Assembly: GCA_029251505.1 (NCBI GenBank)
Contig: JAQXDG010000081.1
Coordinates: 48,758 to 112,757, forward strand
DNA: 64,000 nt
Reading direction: 5' to 3'
From: Glaciecola sp.
GTDB lineage: Bacteria > Pseudomonadota > Gammaproteobacteria > Enterobacterales > Alteromonadaceae
Part shown: positions 36,888-45,744 of the stretch, piece after piece
Layout of the letters: each line of letters opens with the position of its first letter
Position numbering within the stretch: position 1 is the stretch's first letter
The notes under the pieces: generated by a model
What the model saw: only the letters and a program-made list of their open reading frames with translations
What the model was told of the DNA's origin: nothing
Databases searched by the model: none
Translations under genes and position numbers: made by a program

Positions 36888-37619
36888 TTATTTGGGATTT
36901 TCTTCTAGGTTCTGTGCCTTACGCCGACGTGCTATAAGATAAATCACAGCAGCTGCAATCGCTAAACCATACCACTGTAATGCATAGCCGATATGTTTTG
37001 CTGGCTCCATCACTACTGGTCGCCATTCGCGAACAAAATCTACACTCGGTTGTGTCACTGTAAGCATATAGGGCAACAATGGCAAATGAAGTAATTCGCT
37101 AATGCGCGTAAATTCAATTTGTTGAATGACTTTTGGAAAGACTCCATCAGCGATCGCAGTTTCTGTTATAAAACTATTTAAACCTGGAATACTGATCGCC
37201 CCAGACAGAGGCGCTTGTAATTCGTGTAAAGATGGGATCATCGGTAACGCTAAACGGTCTACACGCCCCGCTACCCAGCCTAGATTGACCAATAACCAAC
37301 CTTGTTTAGTGTTAACCGGTACGATTAGCTTAAATCCAACCTGCCCATTATGCTGTTGATTGTCTAGCCATAACAACGAAGTACTCGATGCTTTAGGATC
37401 AATACTGATCTGAACATCGCGCACGTCATCCAAAGCAAGCATAGGAAGTCGGTCATGAGTAATAACACCCTGCTCGCTGCGCTGGTTGATTTGTGCAATA
37501 CGTTCTTGCTTATCCAGATAACGGAAAACTTGCCATGTACCTAACACACATAATATCGTGACGACACACAATACAATTAAATGTGAAACTATAGTCAAAA
37601 CATTGCTATGATGTGGCAT
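36888..37619 (-). CDS. SURF1 family cytochrome oxidase assembly protein
   Basis: Inner-membrane assembly factor with two membrane helices flanking a periplasmic domain, thought to help insert haem A into subunit I. The N-terminal helix carries LGTWQVFRYLDKQERI, the conserved LGxWQxxR motif. The domain has LLVNLGWVAGRVDR, and the C-terminal helix begins KHIGYALQWYGLA. At 243 residues it is standard. It is first in the minus-strand assembly operon and is divergent from the DUF2909 gene, with which it shares about 38 bases of upstream DNA. Confidence 0.93.
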   Translation of the reverse strand: MPHHSNVLTIVSHLIVLCVVTILCVLGTWQVFRYLDKQERIAQINQRSEQGVITHDRLPMLALDDVRDVQISIDPKASSTSLLWLDNQQHNGQVGFKLIVPVNTKQGWLLVNLGWVAGRVDRLALPMIPSLHELQAPLSGAISIPGLNSFITETAIADGVFPKVIQQIEFTRISELLHLPLLPYMLTVTQPSVDFVREWRPVVMEPAKHIGYALQWYGLAIAAAVIYLIARRRKAQNLEENPK

Positions 37620-37657
37620 TGTTTTTCATTATTGTATTGTAAATATAAAGGTCTCTT

Positions 37658-37867
37658 ATGCTCATTAAAATCCTTATCGGAAGTTTATTAATTATTATGA
37701 TCATTAGTTTATTTCAAGCGATGCGTGTCATGCTTGGTAGCGGAAAAGCGGATACTAATATGTCTAAATTTATCGGGCGAAGGGTACTGTTATCTGCCAT
37801 CATTATTGGGTTGATTATCATTGGCGTTGCCACTGGTCTGATTGAAGCAAATCCAAGACCGTATTAA
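37658..37867 (+). CDS. DUF2909 family small two-helix membrane protein
   Basis: A 69-residue protein with two hydrophobic helices (about 4-22 and 44-63) joined by a basic linker with MLGSGKADTNMSKFIGRRVLLSA. This is the DUF2909 pattern, found beside oxidase genes in Gammaproteobacteria. Function is not established; its invariable position suggests a structural or assembly role. It is transcribed opposite to all other cox genes and ends in a bidirectional terminator shared with ctaE. An AAGG ribosome site lies upstream of the ATG. Confidence 0.85.
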   Translation: MLIKILIGSLLIIMIISLFQAMRVMLGSGKADTNMSKFIGRRVLLSAIIIGLIIIGVATGLIEANPRPY

Positions 37868-37870
37868 ATA

Positions 37871-37903
37871 AAAAACCAGCGTACAATTAACGCTGGTTTT
37901 TTG
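37871..37903. terminator. Bidirectional terminator between DUF2909 gene and ctaE
   Basis: Perfect inverted repeat AAAAACCAGCGT / ACGCTGGTTTTT with a seven-base loop, flanked by A-tract on one side and T-tract on the other. It can end both the DUF2909 transcript and the converging ctaC-D-G-E operon. Confidence 0.93.
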
Positions 37904-37911
37904 TTACTTGT

Positions 37912-38799
37912 TTATAATATATAAACAAAGAAAAATAACATAACCCAAACCACATCAACAAAATGCCAGTACCAACTGCCCGCTTGGAATGCGAAATGAT
38001 TATCAGGCGTAAAGTGTCCTTTTTGGATCCGGAACCACAATACTATTAATATTACCGTTCCTAACGTCACATGCATGCCATGAAATCCAGTCAACATAAA
38101 GAACGTATTACCATACATCCCTGAATCAAGAGTCAAACCAATTTCATACGCATGGATATATTCTTCAACCTGAAGCGCCAAAAAGATACAACCCAAGATA
38201 ATGGTTAAGCCTAACATCCACGATAATTGTTTGCGTTTATCTTGCTCTAAACCAACATGCGCATAATGACAAGTGACCGAAGAGGTTAGCAGTAATAGCG
38301 TGTTAATCAAGGGTAAGCCAAACCAACCCATCTGAGTCGATTCTGTGCCACCCGGAGTTTGTAGTAGCGGCCACACGGCCTCGAATCCTGGCCATAAGAC
38401 TTCATTAGTCATCGCGTTATTAGACGCTCCCCCTAACCACGGGATTGCAATGGTACGTGCATAAAATAATGCGCCAAAAAAGGCAGCAAAGAACATGACC
38501 TCAGAAAATATAAACCAAGCCATACCTTGTCGATATGAACGACTCAGTTGCTCCGAGTACAACCCTGACATCGACTCATGAATTTGATTCCTAAACCAGC
38601 CTGTCACCATAAATATTAATGTGGCGATACCCGCGAGTAAGATCCATTCACCATGCCCTTCTTTCCCTTTTGATACCTCTACGGTAAAGGTACCGGCTCC
38701 TACCGCAATTAAAAATAATGCTACGGCGCCAATGATCGGCCAGATACTTTGCTCTGGGACGTAATACTTTTGATATTCTTTTACTTCTTGCTGTGCCAT
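37912..38799 (-). CDS. ctaE: Cytochrome c oxidase subunit III
   Basis: Seven-helix membrane subunit of the aa3-type oxidase. Signature parts are YRQGMAWFIFSEVMFFAAFFGALFYAR, with the conserved Glu in helix III, the GFHGMHVTLGTVILIVLW motif and the C-terminal WYWHFVDVVWVMLFFFVYIL. The N-terminus has an extra hydrophobic pair typical of proteobacterial CoxC. At 295 residues it is normal. It is last in the structural operon and 11 bases after ctaG. Confidence 0.96.
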   Translation of the reverse strand: MAQQEVKEYQKYYVPEQSIWPIIGAVALFLIAVGAGTFTVEVSKGKEGHGEWILLAGIATLIFMVTGWFRNQIHESMSGLYSEQLSRSYRQGMAWFIFSEVMFFAAFFGALFYARTIAIPWLGGASNNAMTNEVLWPGFEAVWPLLQTPGGTESTQMGWFGLPLINTLLLLTSSVTCHYAHVGLEQDKRKQLSWMLGLTIILGCIFLALQVEEYIHAYEIGLTLDSGMYGNTFFMLTGFHGMHVTLGTVILIVLWFRIQKGHFTPDNHFAFQAGSWYWHFVDVVWVMLFFFVYIL

Positions 38800-38810
38800 G
38801 ACGGCCTCCT

Positions 38811-39389
38811 TTACTCTGATGCTTGAGCCTGTGCTTCTGCGACTTTTTGTGCCGCAGCAGTGACATCATACAAAGTATATTGAACGGTAAAATACGTGAC
38901 ATCTTCAGGTATTTGCGGATCGACATAAAATTGCATTGGCATCAATGCGTCTTCACCCGCTAGCAATGGTTGGTTATTAAAACAAAAACATTCCGTTTTA
39001 TTTAAGTATAACGCCGCAGTTCCAGGTGATACTGAAGGGATCGCCTGCCCAACAATATCTCTAAATGCCGGATTTTTCACATAAAACTCGACTTGATTAA
39101 GCTCACCTGGATGAACTTGAATGCGTTTCGTTTTTGCTTCAAATGCCCACGGCATACCTGTAGTGGTTTTGGTTATAAACTCAATCGTAACCAAACGAGA
39201 TCTGTCTATATCAGTTGCTTCATAAACAATTGCAGTCTCATTAGTCTTGCCATTAATACCCGTTATGTCACAAAACACATCGTACAAAGGCACTAACGCA
39301 AACCCAAACGTAAACATCCCAAACACAATCACCACTAGTTTCACCACTAGCTTATTATTCTGATTGCTCGATGTTGACTGGTTCATCAT
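38811..39389 (-). CDS. ctaG: Cytochrome c oxidase assembly protein CtaG (Cox11)
   Basis: Copper chaperone that delivers CuB to subunit I. A single N-terminal membrane helix (about 14-35, ending LVPLYDVFC) anchors a periplasmic Ig-like domain. The copper-binding motif CFCF in NKTECFCFNNQPL is intact, and YVKNPAFRDIVGQAIPSVSPG is a conserved Cox11 segment. At 192 residues it is typical. Located between ctaD and ctaE, the usual place in proteobacteria. Confidence 0.95.
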   Translation of the reverse strand: MMNQSTSSNQNNKLVVKLVVIVFGMFTFGFALVPLYDVFCDITGINGKTNETAIVYEATDIDRSRLVTIEFITKTTTGMPWAFEAKTKRIQVHPGELNQVEFYVKNPAFRDIVGQAIPSVSPGTAALYLNKTECFCFNNQPLLAGEDALMPMQFYVDPQIPEDVTYFTVQYTLYDVTAAAQKVAEAQAQASE

Positions 39390-39421
39390 TCGTGCCTTTT
39401 AGGTTTATGAGTTAAGTACAA

Positions 39422-41023
39422 TTACTTAATTATCGGCGGTGTCTCAAAAGTGTGATACGGGGCTGGCGATGGAATTTCCCATTCTAGTCCCTCAGCACCT
39501 TCCCATACTTGGGCTGACGCCGGCTCACCTTTTTTGCGACACGCTTTAATTAACAACGCTAAGAAAATCAATTGTGATAATCCAAACGCAAATCCACCGA
39601 TGCTGATCCATTTATTAAAATCAGCAAACTGTAATGCATAATCAGGAATTCGACGTGGCATACCAGCTAGTCCCACAAAATGCATTGGGAAAAATAAAAC
39701 ATTTACCGACACCAACGATGCCCAGAAGTGCCACTTCGCCAATGTGTTGTCATACATCACACCGGTCCATTTTGGTAGCCAATAATAAGCCGCCGCCATG
39801 ATTGAGAATATCGCACCGGTCACTAATACGTAGTGGAAATGAGCAACAACAAAATACGTATCGTGATATTGAAAATCAACAGGCGTAATTGCGAGCATTA
39901 GTCCCGATAAACCGCCAATGGTAAATAACACAACAAATGCGATTGCAAATAACATTGGAACTTCAAATGTCATTGAACCCCGCCACATCGTCGCTACCCA
40001 GTTGAACACTTTTACGCCCGTAGGTACCGAAATTAGCATAGTCGCAAACATAAAGAACATCTCTGCAGCTACCGGCATCCCGGTTGTAAACATATGGTGC
40101 GCCCATACAATAAACGACAGTAATGCAATCGATGCCGTGGCATAAACCATTGAGGCATAGCCAAATAAAGGTTTGCGCGCAAACGTCGGAATAATGTGCG
40201 AAATAATGCCAAATGCAGGCAAGATCATAATGTAGACTTCAGGATGCCCAAAGAACCAAAATATATGCTGGAACATGACGGGATCACCGCCACCAGCGGC
40301 ATTGAAGAAACTGGTACCAAAGTACTTATCAGTCAAGACCATGGTTACGACACCGGCTAAAACTGGCATCACCGCAATTAATAAAAACGCAGTGATTAAC
40401 CAAGTCCAGACGAACATCGGCATTTTCATCCACGTCATACCTGGTGCACGCATGTTCCAAATGGTCACAATGACATTAATTGCCCCCATGATGGAAGAGA
40501 TCCCCATAATATGAACTGAAAACACAAACAAGGCTGTACTATCACTACTATAGGTTGTTGATAACGGCGCATAGAAAGTCCAACCAAATGCAGGTCCGCC
40601 CCCTTCCAAAAATAAGGAAGACAACAAGATCAAAAATGCAAATGGTAAGATCCAAAAGCTCCAGTTATTCATGCGCGGCAGTGCCATATCCGGCGCACCA
40701 ATCATCATCGGGATCAGCCAGTTGGCTAATCCAGTAAATGCTGGCATAACCGCACCAAACACCATAATCAAACCATGTACTGTGGTCATTTGATTAAAGA
40801 AATTAGGGTCGACTATCTGTAAGCCCGGTTGAAACAACTCGGCACGAATGATCATTGCCATCGCCCCACCGGTCAAAAACATAATAAAAGAGAACCATAA
40901 ATACAAGGTGCCTATGTCTTTGTGGTTGGTTGTTAACAACCAGCGTTTAATCCCTTTAGGGATATGATGATGGTGGTGTTCATCATGCTCGTCATGATGA
41001 AGTGTATCAGTAGCAGTACTCAT
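39422..41023 (-). CDS. ctaD: Cytochrome c oxidase subunit I
   Basis: Catalytic subunit carrying haem a and the haem a3-CuB centre, with proton-pumping channels. At 533 residues it has twelve helices. Key parts: the N-terminal His-rich tail, HGLIMVF with a haem-a His, [17 protein letters not shown] (CuB His-Tyr crosslink), AHHMFTTG, and [14 protein letters not shown] with the a3 and CuB His. The FFMH-like [16 protein letters not shown] segment is family-typical. It is preceded by ctaC in the same operon (12-base gap). Terminal acceptor is oxygen; electron donor is cytochrome c, bound through subunit II. Confidence 0.97.
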   Translation of the reverse strand: MSTATDTLHHDEHDEHHHHHIPKGIKRWLLTTNHKDIGTLYLWFSFIMFLTGGAMAMIIRAELFQPGLQIVDPNFFNQMTTVHGLIMVFGAVMPAFTGLANWLIPMMIGAPDMALPRMNNWSFWILPFAFLILLSSLFLEGGGPAFGWTFYAPLSTTYSSDSTALFVFSVHIMGISSIMGAINVIVTIWNMRAPGMTWMKMPMFVWTWLITAFLLIAVMPVLAGVVTMVLTDKYFGTSFFNAAGGGDPVMFQHIFWFFGHPEVYIMILPAFGIISHIIPTFARKPLFGYASMVYATASIALLSFIVWAHHMFTTGMPVAAEMFFMFATMLISVPTGVKVFNWVATMWRGSMTFEVPMLFAIAFVVLFTIGGLSGLMLAITPVDFQYHDTYFVVAHFHYVLVTGAIFSIMAAAYYWLPKWTGVMYDNTLAKWHFWASLVSVNVLFFPMHFVGLAGMPRRIPDYALQFADFNKWISIGGFAFGLSQLIFLALLIKACRKKGEPASAQVWEGAEGLEWEIPSPAPYHTFETPPIIK

Positions 41024-41035
41024 GTGGCGTGCCTC

Positions 41036-42190
41036 CTATTTACCATTTGCGTATGTGTGCACTTCGGATGCTTGAACAATATCACCTGTATTGTTGCCCC
41101 ATGCATTACGTTGATATGTGATTACCGCAGCAATCTCTGAGAGTGTTAATTGTTTAGAAAAAGCTTGCATGGCGGTACCCGTTCGACCATTGAGTAAGAT
41201 ATCAATGTGACCAGTACGATCTTTCAATGCTACTGCACTGCCTTTAATTGCGGGAAATACGCCTGGCAGACCTTCACCATTTGGCATATGACACGCTGCA
41301 CATTTGGCTAAATAGACTTTTTGACCCGAAGTCATCAAGTCATCCATACTCATGTTCATCGCTAACAAGCGGTTTTCTTCTGCTTTCGCAGTTTCAATCG
41401 CGGCAATTTTTTCAGCTTTCCACTCTTCATACTCTTGTGGGGTTTTAGCAATAACTACAATTGGCATAAATCCATGATCTTTACCACATAGCTCTGCGCA
41501 TTGACCGCGATAAACGCCAGGCTCATTGACGTTAGTCCAGGCTTCATTGATAAACCCAGGGTTGGCGTCTTTTTTAATTGCAAAATCAGGTACCCACCAT
41601 GAATGTATAACATCATCAGAGGTAATCAAAAATCGTACTTTTTGACCGGTAGGAATGACTAGCGGACGATCTACTTCGAGGAGATAGTTTTCACCTTTAG
41701 CAAATTTGTTTCTAATCTGTTCTTGCTGAGTGGCCAAAGTCGAATAAAATTCAACATCAGAATCCATGTATTTATAATGCCACTTCCACTGTGATCCAGT
41801 TACTAACACGGTCATATCAGCTTCAGAGGTATCTTCCATCGCTATCAAGGTTTTTGCAGCAGGGAACGCCATTAAGATCAGAATAATAAAGGGAACGACG
41901 GTCCAGGCAATTTCAACTTTGACACTCTCATGAAAGTTGGCTGGTTTCGCACCGCGAGATTTACGGTGTAAAAACATCGAAATAAACATGACACCAAACA
42001 CAACGACAGCGATACCGACACATACCATAAACATCAACATGTGTAAGTCGTAGACTTGGCTACTAATATCAGTGACACCAGAACGTAAGTTCAGATCACT
42101 CCGTCCTTCTGATTCTAACGATTGTGCCAATGTCGGCAAGGTTATAAACATTGTTACTATTGTGACAAACATCTTTGTGAGTAGGTTCAC
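41036..42190 (-). CDS. ctaC: Cytochrome c oxidase subunit II with fused cytochrome c domain
   Basis: Accepts electrons at the periplasmic CuA centre and passes them to haem a. Signal sequence then two membrane helices (about 50-72 and 95-115). CuA ligands H196, C231, C235, H239 and M242 are all present (RGQCAELCGKDHGFMP). A C-terminal cytochrome c domain carries CAACH (C297, C300, H301), making this a caa3-like subunit II. The GTG start is supported by GGAGG six bases upstream. At 384 residues it is the size expected for the fusion form. First gene of ctaC-ctaD-ctaG-ctaE. Confidence 0.95.
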   Translation of the reverse strand: MNLLTKMFVTIVTMFITLPTLAQSLESEGRSDLNLRSGVTDISSQVYDLHMLMFMVCVGIAVVVFGVMFISMFLHRKSRGAKPANFHESVKVEIAWTVVPFIILILMAFPAAKTLIAMEDTSEADMTVLVTGSQWKWHYKYMDSDVEFYSTLATQQEQIRNKFAKGENYLLEVDRPLVIPTGQKVRFLITSDDVIHSWWVPDFAIKKDANPGFINEAWTNVNEPGVYRGQCAELCGKDHGFMPIVVIAKTPQEYEEWKAEKIAAIETAKAEENRLLAMNMSMDDLMTSGQKVYLAKCAACHMPNGEGLPGVFPAIKGSAVALKDRTGHIDILLNGRTGTAMQAFSKQLTLSEIAAVITYQRNAWGNNTGDIVQASEVHTYANGK

Positions 42191-42467
42191 TAACCACCTC
42201 CGTGAGAGTTAAACTCGCCTTAACAATCCTAATACGATGTCGTTATGTTCAGACTGAAGGTCATAACGAATCACTAGTTGTTAAGTATACTTATACTTCA
42301 TGTGAATTAGATGTTAAACAATGTGCATAGAATAAACAATGTTTTTATAGGGAATAAATAGAAATAATTGTTATATGAAAACTATGGGGGGTGCTAACTG
42401 CGGAATCAAGTGCCTTTTATCGACTGGACGTAAATTAGTAATTGATTTATATATATTTATTTTGGGT
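42191..42467. other. ctaC promoter region with two nested palindromes
   Basis: This gap holds no gene. CGTTATGTTCAGACTGAAGG followed by TCATAACG (42241-42268) is a composite inverted repeat: CGTTATG/CATAACG outside and TTCAG/CTGAA inside. A second repeat, AAGTATA/TATACTT, lies just beyond (about 42283-42298). Read on the minus strand they sit about 50-110 bases before ctaC, so they could be operator sites or 5' UTR hairpins. I cannot assign a regulator. A 66-codon ORF in this stretch was rejected. Confidence 0.5.
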
Positions 42468-42513
42468 AAAAAAAAGGCAACGTTCGAGTTATCAGACTCA
42501 AATGTTACCTTTT
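42468..42513 (-). terminator. Rho-independent terminator after lexA
   Basis: On the minus strand, GGTAACATTTGAGT and ACTCGAACGTTGCC pair around a six-base loop (a 14-bp stem with two mismatches and one G-U pair) and are followed by eight Ts. It lies 40 bases beyond the lexA stop. A short T-run on the other side could let it act weakly in the opposite direction. Confidence 0.85.
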
Positions 42514-42552
42514 ATGTATTTGTTGATCGCGTTTTGCTACTCAGCTTATGGA

Positions 42553-43176
42553 CTACATCCAATCTGCATTTCTAATGACACCGACCGCTATTCCTTCGAT
42601 ATTGAAGGACTCTTCGGCTAAATCGACTTTTATCGGAGTAAACTCTTCATTTTCGGCATGAAGCAAGACATGTTGTCCATTTTTTTCTAAGCGTTTGACG
42701 GTAACATCATCGCCGACACGGGCAACGACAACCTGACCATTATGGACATCTACGGTACGGTGTACCGCTAATAAATCACCATCTAAAATACCAATATCTT
42801 TCATCGACATCCCATTGACGCGCAATAAGAAGTCCGCTTGTGGATGAAACAAATTAGGATCAACTTTATAATGTGATTCCACATGCTCTTGTGCCAAAAT
42901 AGGTTCACCCGCTGCAACTCTTCCAATCAACGGCAAACCCATCTCTTCAGGTATATCATCTAATGGAATATTTAATTTTATGCCACGCGAGGTTCCAGCA
43001 AGGATCTCAATCACGCCTTTGCGCGCTAAAGCTTTAAGATGTTCTTCCGCAGCATTCGGTGATTTAAAGCCTAAGTGTCTAGCAATTTCGGCGCGAGTCG
43101 GCGGCATACCGGTTTCAATCATCGTTGCTTTAATCAGATCAAGTACTTCTTGTTGTCGAGGTGTTAGTGGACGCAT
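42553..43176 (-). CDS. lexA: SOS repressor LexA
   Basis: DNA-binding repressor of the SOS regulon that self-cleaves when RecA is active. The winged-helix domain occupies residues 1-70 ([26 protein letters not shown]). The cleavage site is RVAAGEP, between A89 and G90. The catalytic dyad is S124 ([11 protein letters not shown]) and K161 (VTVKRLEK). At 207 residues it is five longer than E. coli LexA. Two LexA boxes lie between its start and plsB, so it is autoregulated. Adjacent divergent plsB is the same as in E. coli. Confidence 0.98.
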   Translation of the reverse strand: MRPLTPRQQEVLDLIKATMIETGMPPTRAEIARHLGFKSPNAAEEHLKALARKGVIEILAGTSRGIKLNIPLDDIPEEMGLPLIGRVAAGEPILAQEHVESHYKVDPNLFHPQADFLLRVNGMSMKDIGILDGDLLAVHRTVDVHNGQVVVARVGDDVTVKRLEKNGQHVLLHAENEEFTPIKVDLAEESFNIEGIAVGVIRNADWM

Positions 43177-43183
43177 AACCAGC

Positions 43184-43199
43184 CTGTTAATTAATACAG
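43184..43199. promoter_or_regulatory. LexA box 1 (SOS operator)
   Basis: CTGTTAATTAATACAG is a perfect CTG-N10-CAG LexA box with AT-rich centre. It begins seven bases upstream of the lexA start. The tandem arrangement with a second box matches the lexA promoters of many Gammaproteobacteria. Confidence 0.88.
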
Positions 43200-43202
43200 T
43201 TA

Positions 43203-43218
43203 CTGGTAGTATATCCAG
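43203..43218. promoter_or_regulatory. LexA box 2 (SOS operator)
   Basis: CTGGTAGTATATCCAG has the CTG-N10-CAG spacing and sits three bases from box 1, giving a tandem operator for autoregulation of lexA. plsB lies 88 bases farther on and could be partly affected (inference). Confidence 0.88.
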
Positions 43219-43305
43219 TATTATTTTAAATACAAGTCCCTTTAATATCCCTATTTTGTTTTTACATGTATAATTGCGAAAATTTTATAGGTGAACATCA
43301 ACCCC

Positions 43306-45744
43306 ATGTCCTTTTTGAGAAAATTATTTTTATCTTTGTTGTATTGGCCCATTCGCTTATGTGTCAAGCCACACACAATCCCTGCCGATGTGACGGGTGA
43401 GTTGGGCATCGATCCCAACCGACCTATTATTTATATATTACATACTGACTCAGTGACTGACCAACTCGCTCTTGCTTTTTCGACTAAACGCTTAGGTTTA
43501 CCGAGCCCTTTATCTCCCTCAGCCTTTGGTAACAATGAACATGTCTCTTGCTTGTATTTGCACACTCAAACCCCTTTGTTCAGCAAAAAACCGGGCAAAA
43601 CCAATATCGAGTCGCAATTTACTCAACTGTTTCATACCCATAGAGAACAGCCTGATCTAGATATTCAAATGGTTCCGGTATACATAACTTGGGGTCGAGC
43701 ACCGGAAAAATCCAAGCCGGGTTTCTCCGATCTCATCGTTGATGTCGCCTCGCCAAGTTGGTTGCGTAAGATATTTATCGTGTTGTTTTTGGGGCGTGAT
43801 AATTTTGTGTCATACTCTAAAGCGGTGTCTTCACAGTTTATGGCGCAACAGCATGGCACTGATGAACACATTGCTCGTAAATTGCTTCGTGTAGCTGCAA
43901 CGCACTTTCAACGCAAACGCCAAGGATTAAACGGCCCTACGCTTCTAGAGCGTCAAACGTTACATTCCGCTGTAGTGGGTTCTGATTCTGTCAAACAAGC
44001 GATGCGTGAGTTAGTCCGTAGCAAAAACGTCTTACCTGCTAAAGCCAAACAAGAAGCCCATAAGTATTTAGATGAAATTGCAGGTGATTATCGTGAGGGC
44101 TTAATCCGTTTTGCTAATCGGATCCTTACCCCAATTTGGAATAAAATTTATAATGGCATTACCGTATCTAATGCATCTAAAGTCCGTGAGCTATCCCGTA
44201 ACGGCCATGAAATCATTTATGTACCTTGTCATCGCTCGCACATGGATTATTTACTACTGACCTCTGTTATTTATAATGAAGGCTTAGTCACTCCTCATAT
44301 TGCAGCTGGGATTAATCTTAATTTTTGGCCAGCAGGTCCTATATTTAGAAAAGCAGGCGCATTCTTTTTACGCCGAAGTTTCGCTGGAAACAAGCTCTAT
44401 ACCGCAGTATTCCGTGAATATTTAGAGTTATTGTTTAACAAAGGTTATTCTGTCAAATACTACCCAGAAGGGGGGCGCTCACGCACCGGCAGATTACTCC
44501 CTCCAAAGACCGGCATGTTAGCGATGACCATTCAAGCCATGACTAAAGGGATCAATCGCCCTGTGAGTCTGGTGCCGGTTTATATTGGCTATGAAAATGT
44601 CATGGAAGTCAGTAGTTATGTCAAAGAACTAAAAGGTAAATCAAAGAAAAAAGAATCGCCTTTACAAGTCCTTGGTGCTATCAAAAAATTACGTAATTAT
44701 GGTCACGGCTATCTTAATTTTGGAGAACCGATCCAGCTAAATCAATTTTTGGACCAACACGCTAAGGGTTGGAGCCTCCCCGTTGACCAAGACGATATCC
44801 ATAAAAAACCACAATGGCTAACCCCAGCAGTAAACCGATTAGCCGATGATATCATGTTAGAGATTAATAAATCAGCCGCACTCAATGGGATGGCATTAGT
44901 ATCATTATGCTTATTAGCAAGCAAAACGATGACCATGAGTCAAACCGAAATGGAACATGCAATCAGTGATTATTTGACGTTATTCCGCACATTACCTTTC
45001 TCAGATACCATGTCGATCCCTGAATATAATGCGTCAGAATTAATTACTAATACCTTATCTTTAAAGCGTCTACAGACCGAAACTGACGAGTTTGGGACAT
45101 TGATATCTCCGCAGCCAGATAACGCGGTGGCCCTAACTTATTATCGCAATAACATTATTCACCTGTTTGCATTGCCTAGTCTAATTACTGCTCTGGTGTT
45201 TGCTAAAAATGGCTGTGAAAAGTCGTTTATTTTAACGACCATAAAAACGATCTATCCCTTATTACACAAAGAACTGTTTATCTATTTTACAGTAGATGAA
45301 GCACTCACTTATGCCGATGAATGTATTTCACAACTCAAAGCACAAGGGCTGTTAGTCCAATCAGGGCGAAAAATAATGCCTCCCGCCTCCACTGATGCAT
45401 CGTTTCATAGTGCATGGCTACTGGCACGTGTAATGCAAGATACGTGGCAACGTTATGCGATTGTCTTAACAGTATTAACCAAAAACGCAGGTGTGAGCAG
45501 AGGTGAATTAGAACGTGAATCTCGTAAAATCGCCGAACGTTTATCAAGTTTATATGGGGTGAGTTCTCCGGAATTTTCGGATAAAAATGTTTTTGCGACG
45601 TTAGTCAATGGATTACGTGAAAATGCGTTATTAACATCGGATGATAGCGGTGCGTTGCATTTAAATGACAACTCCACCGCGTTACATGATTTGGTCAATC
45701 AGATTGTCTGGCCAGAAATAGTCCAGCACTTACAAAAAATCTAA
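43306..45744 (+). CDS. plsB: Glycerol-3-phosphate acyltransferase PlsB
   Basis: Inner-membrane-associated enzyme that acylates glycerol-3-phosphate, the first committed step of phospholipid synthesis. Acyltransferase blocks are in order: VPCHRSHMDYLLL (block I, HxxxxD), GAFFLRRSFAG (block II), YYPEGGRSRTGRLLPPKTGML (block III) and VSLVPVYIGYE (block IV). The track GTG at 43291 lacks a ribosome site. I chose ATG 43306 with AGGTGA upstream, giving 812 residues, normal for PlsB. Divergent from lexA; the stop overlaps the converging ilvA stop by four bases. Confidence 0.95.
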   Translation: MSFLRKLFLSLLYWPIRLCVKPHTIPADVTGELGIDPNRPIIYILHTDSVTDQLALAFSTKRLGLPSPLSPSAFGNNEHVSCLYLHTQTPLFSKKPGKTNIESQFTQLFHTHREQPDLDIQMVPVYITWGRAPEKSKPGFSDLIVDVASPSWLRKIFIVLFLGRDNFVSYSKAVSSQFMAQQHGTDEHIARKLLRVAATHFQRKRQGLNGPTLLERQTLHSAVVGSDSVKQAMRELVRSKNVLPAKAKQEAHKYLDEIAGDYREGLIRFANRILTPIWNKIYNGITVSNASKVRELSRNGHEIIYVPCHRSHMDYLLLTSVIYNEGLVTPHIAAGINLNFWPAGPIFRKAGAFFLRRSFAGNKLYTAVFREYLELLFNKGYSVKYYPEGGRSRTGRLLPPKTGMLAMTIQAMTKGINRPVSLVPVYIGYENVMEVSSYVKELKGKSKKKESPLQVLGAIKKLRNYGHGYLNFGEPIQLNQFLDQHAKGWSLPVDQDDIHKKPQWLTPAVNRLADDIMLEINKSAALNGMALVSLCLLASKTMTMSQTEMEHAISDYLTLFRTLPFSDTMSIPEYNASELITNTLSLKRLQTETDEFGTLISPQPDNAVALTYYRNNIIHLFALPSLITALVFAKNGCEKSFILTTIKTIYPLLHKELFIYFTVDEALTYADECISQLKAQGLLVQSGRKIMPPASTDASFHSAWLLARVMQDTWQRYAIVLTVLTKNAGVSRGELERESRKIAERLSSLYGVSSPEFSDKNVFATLVNGLRENALLTSDDSGALHLNDNSTALHDLVNQIVWPEIVQHLQKI

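Noticed and set aside
42375-42575. 66-codon ORF between ctaC and lexA
   Set aside because: It runs through the lexA terminator hairpin and into the lexA 3' end, has no clear ribosome site and no recognisable composition.
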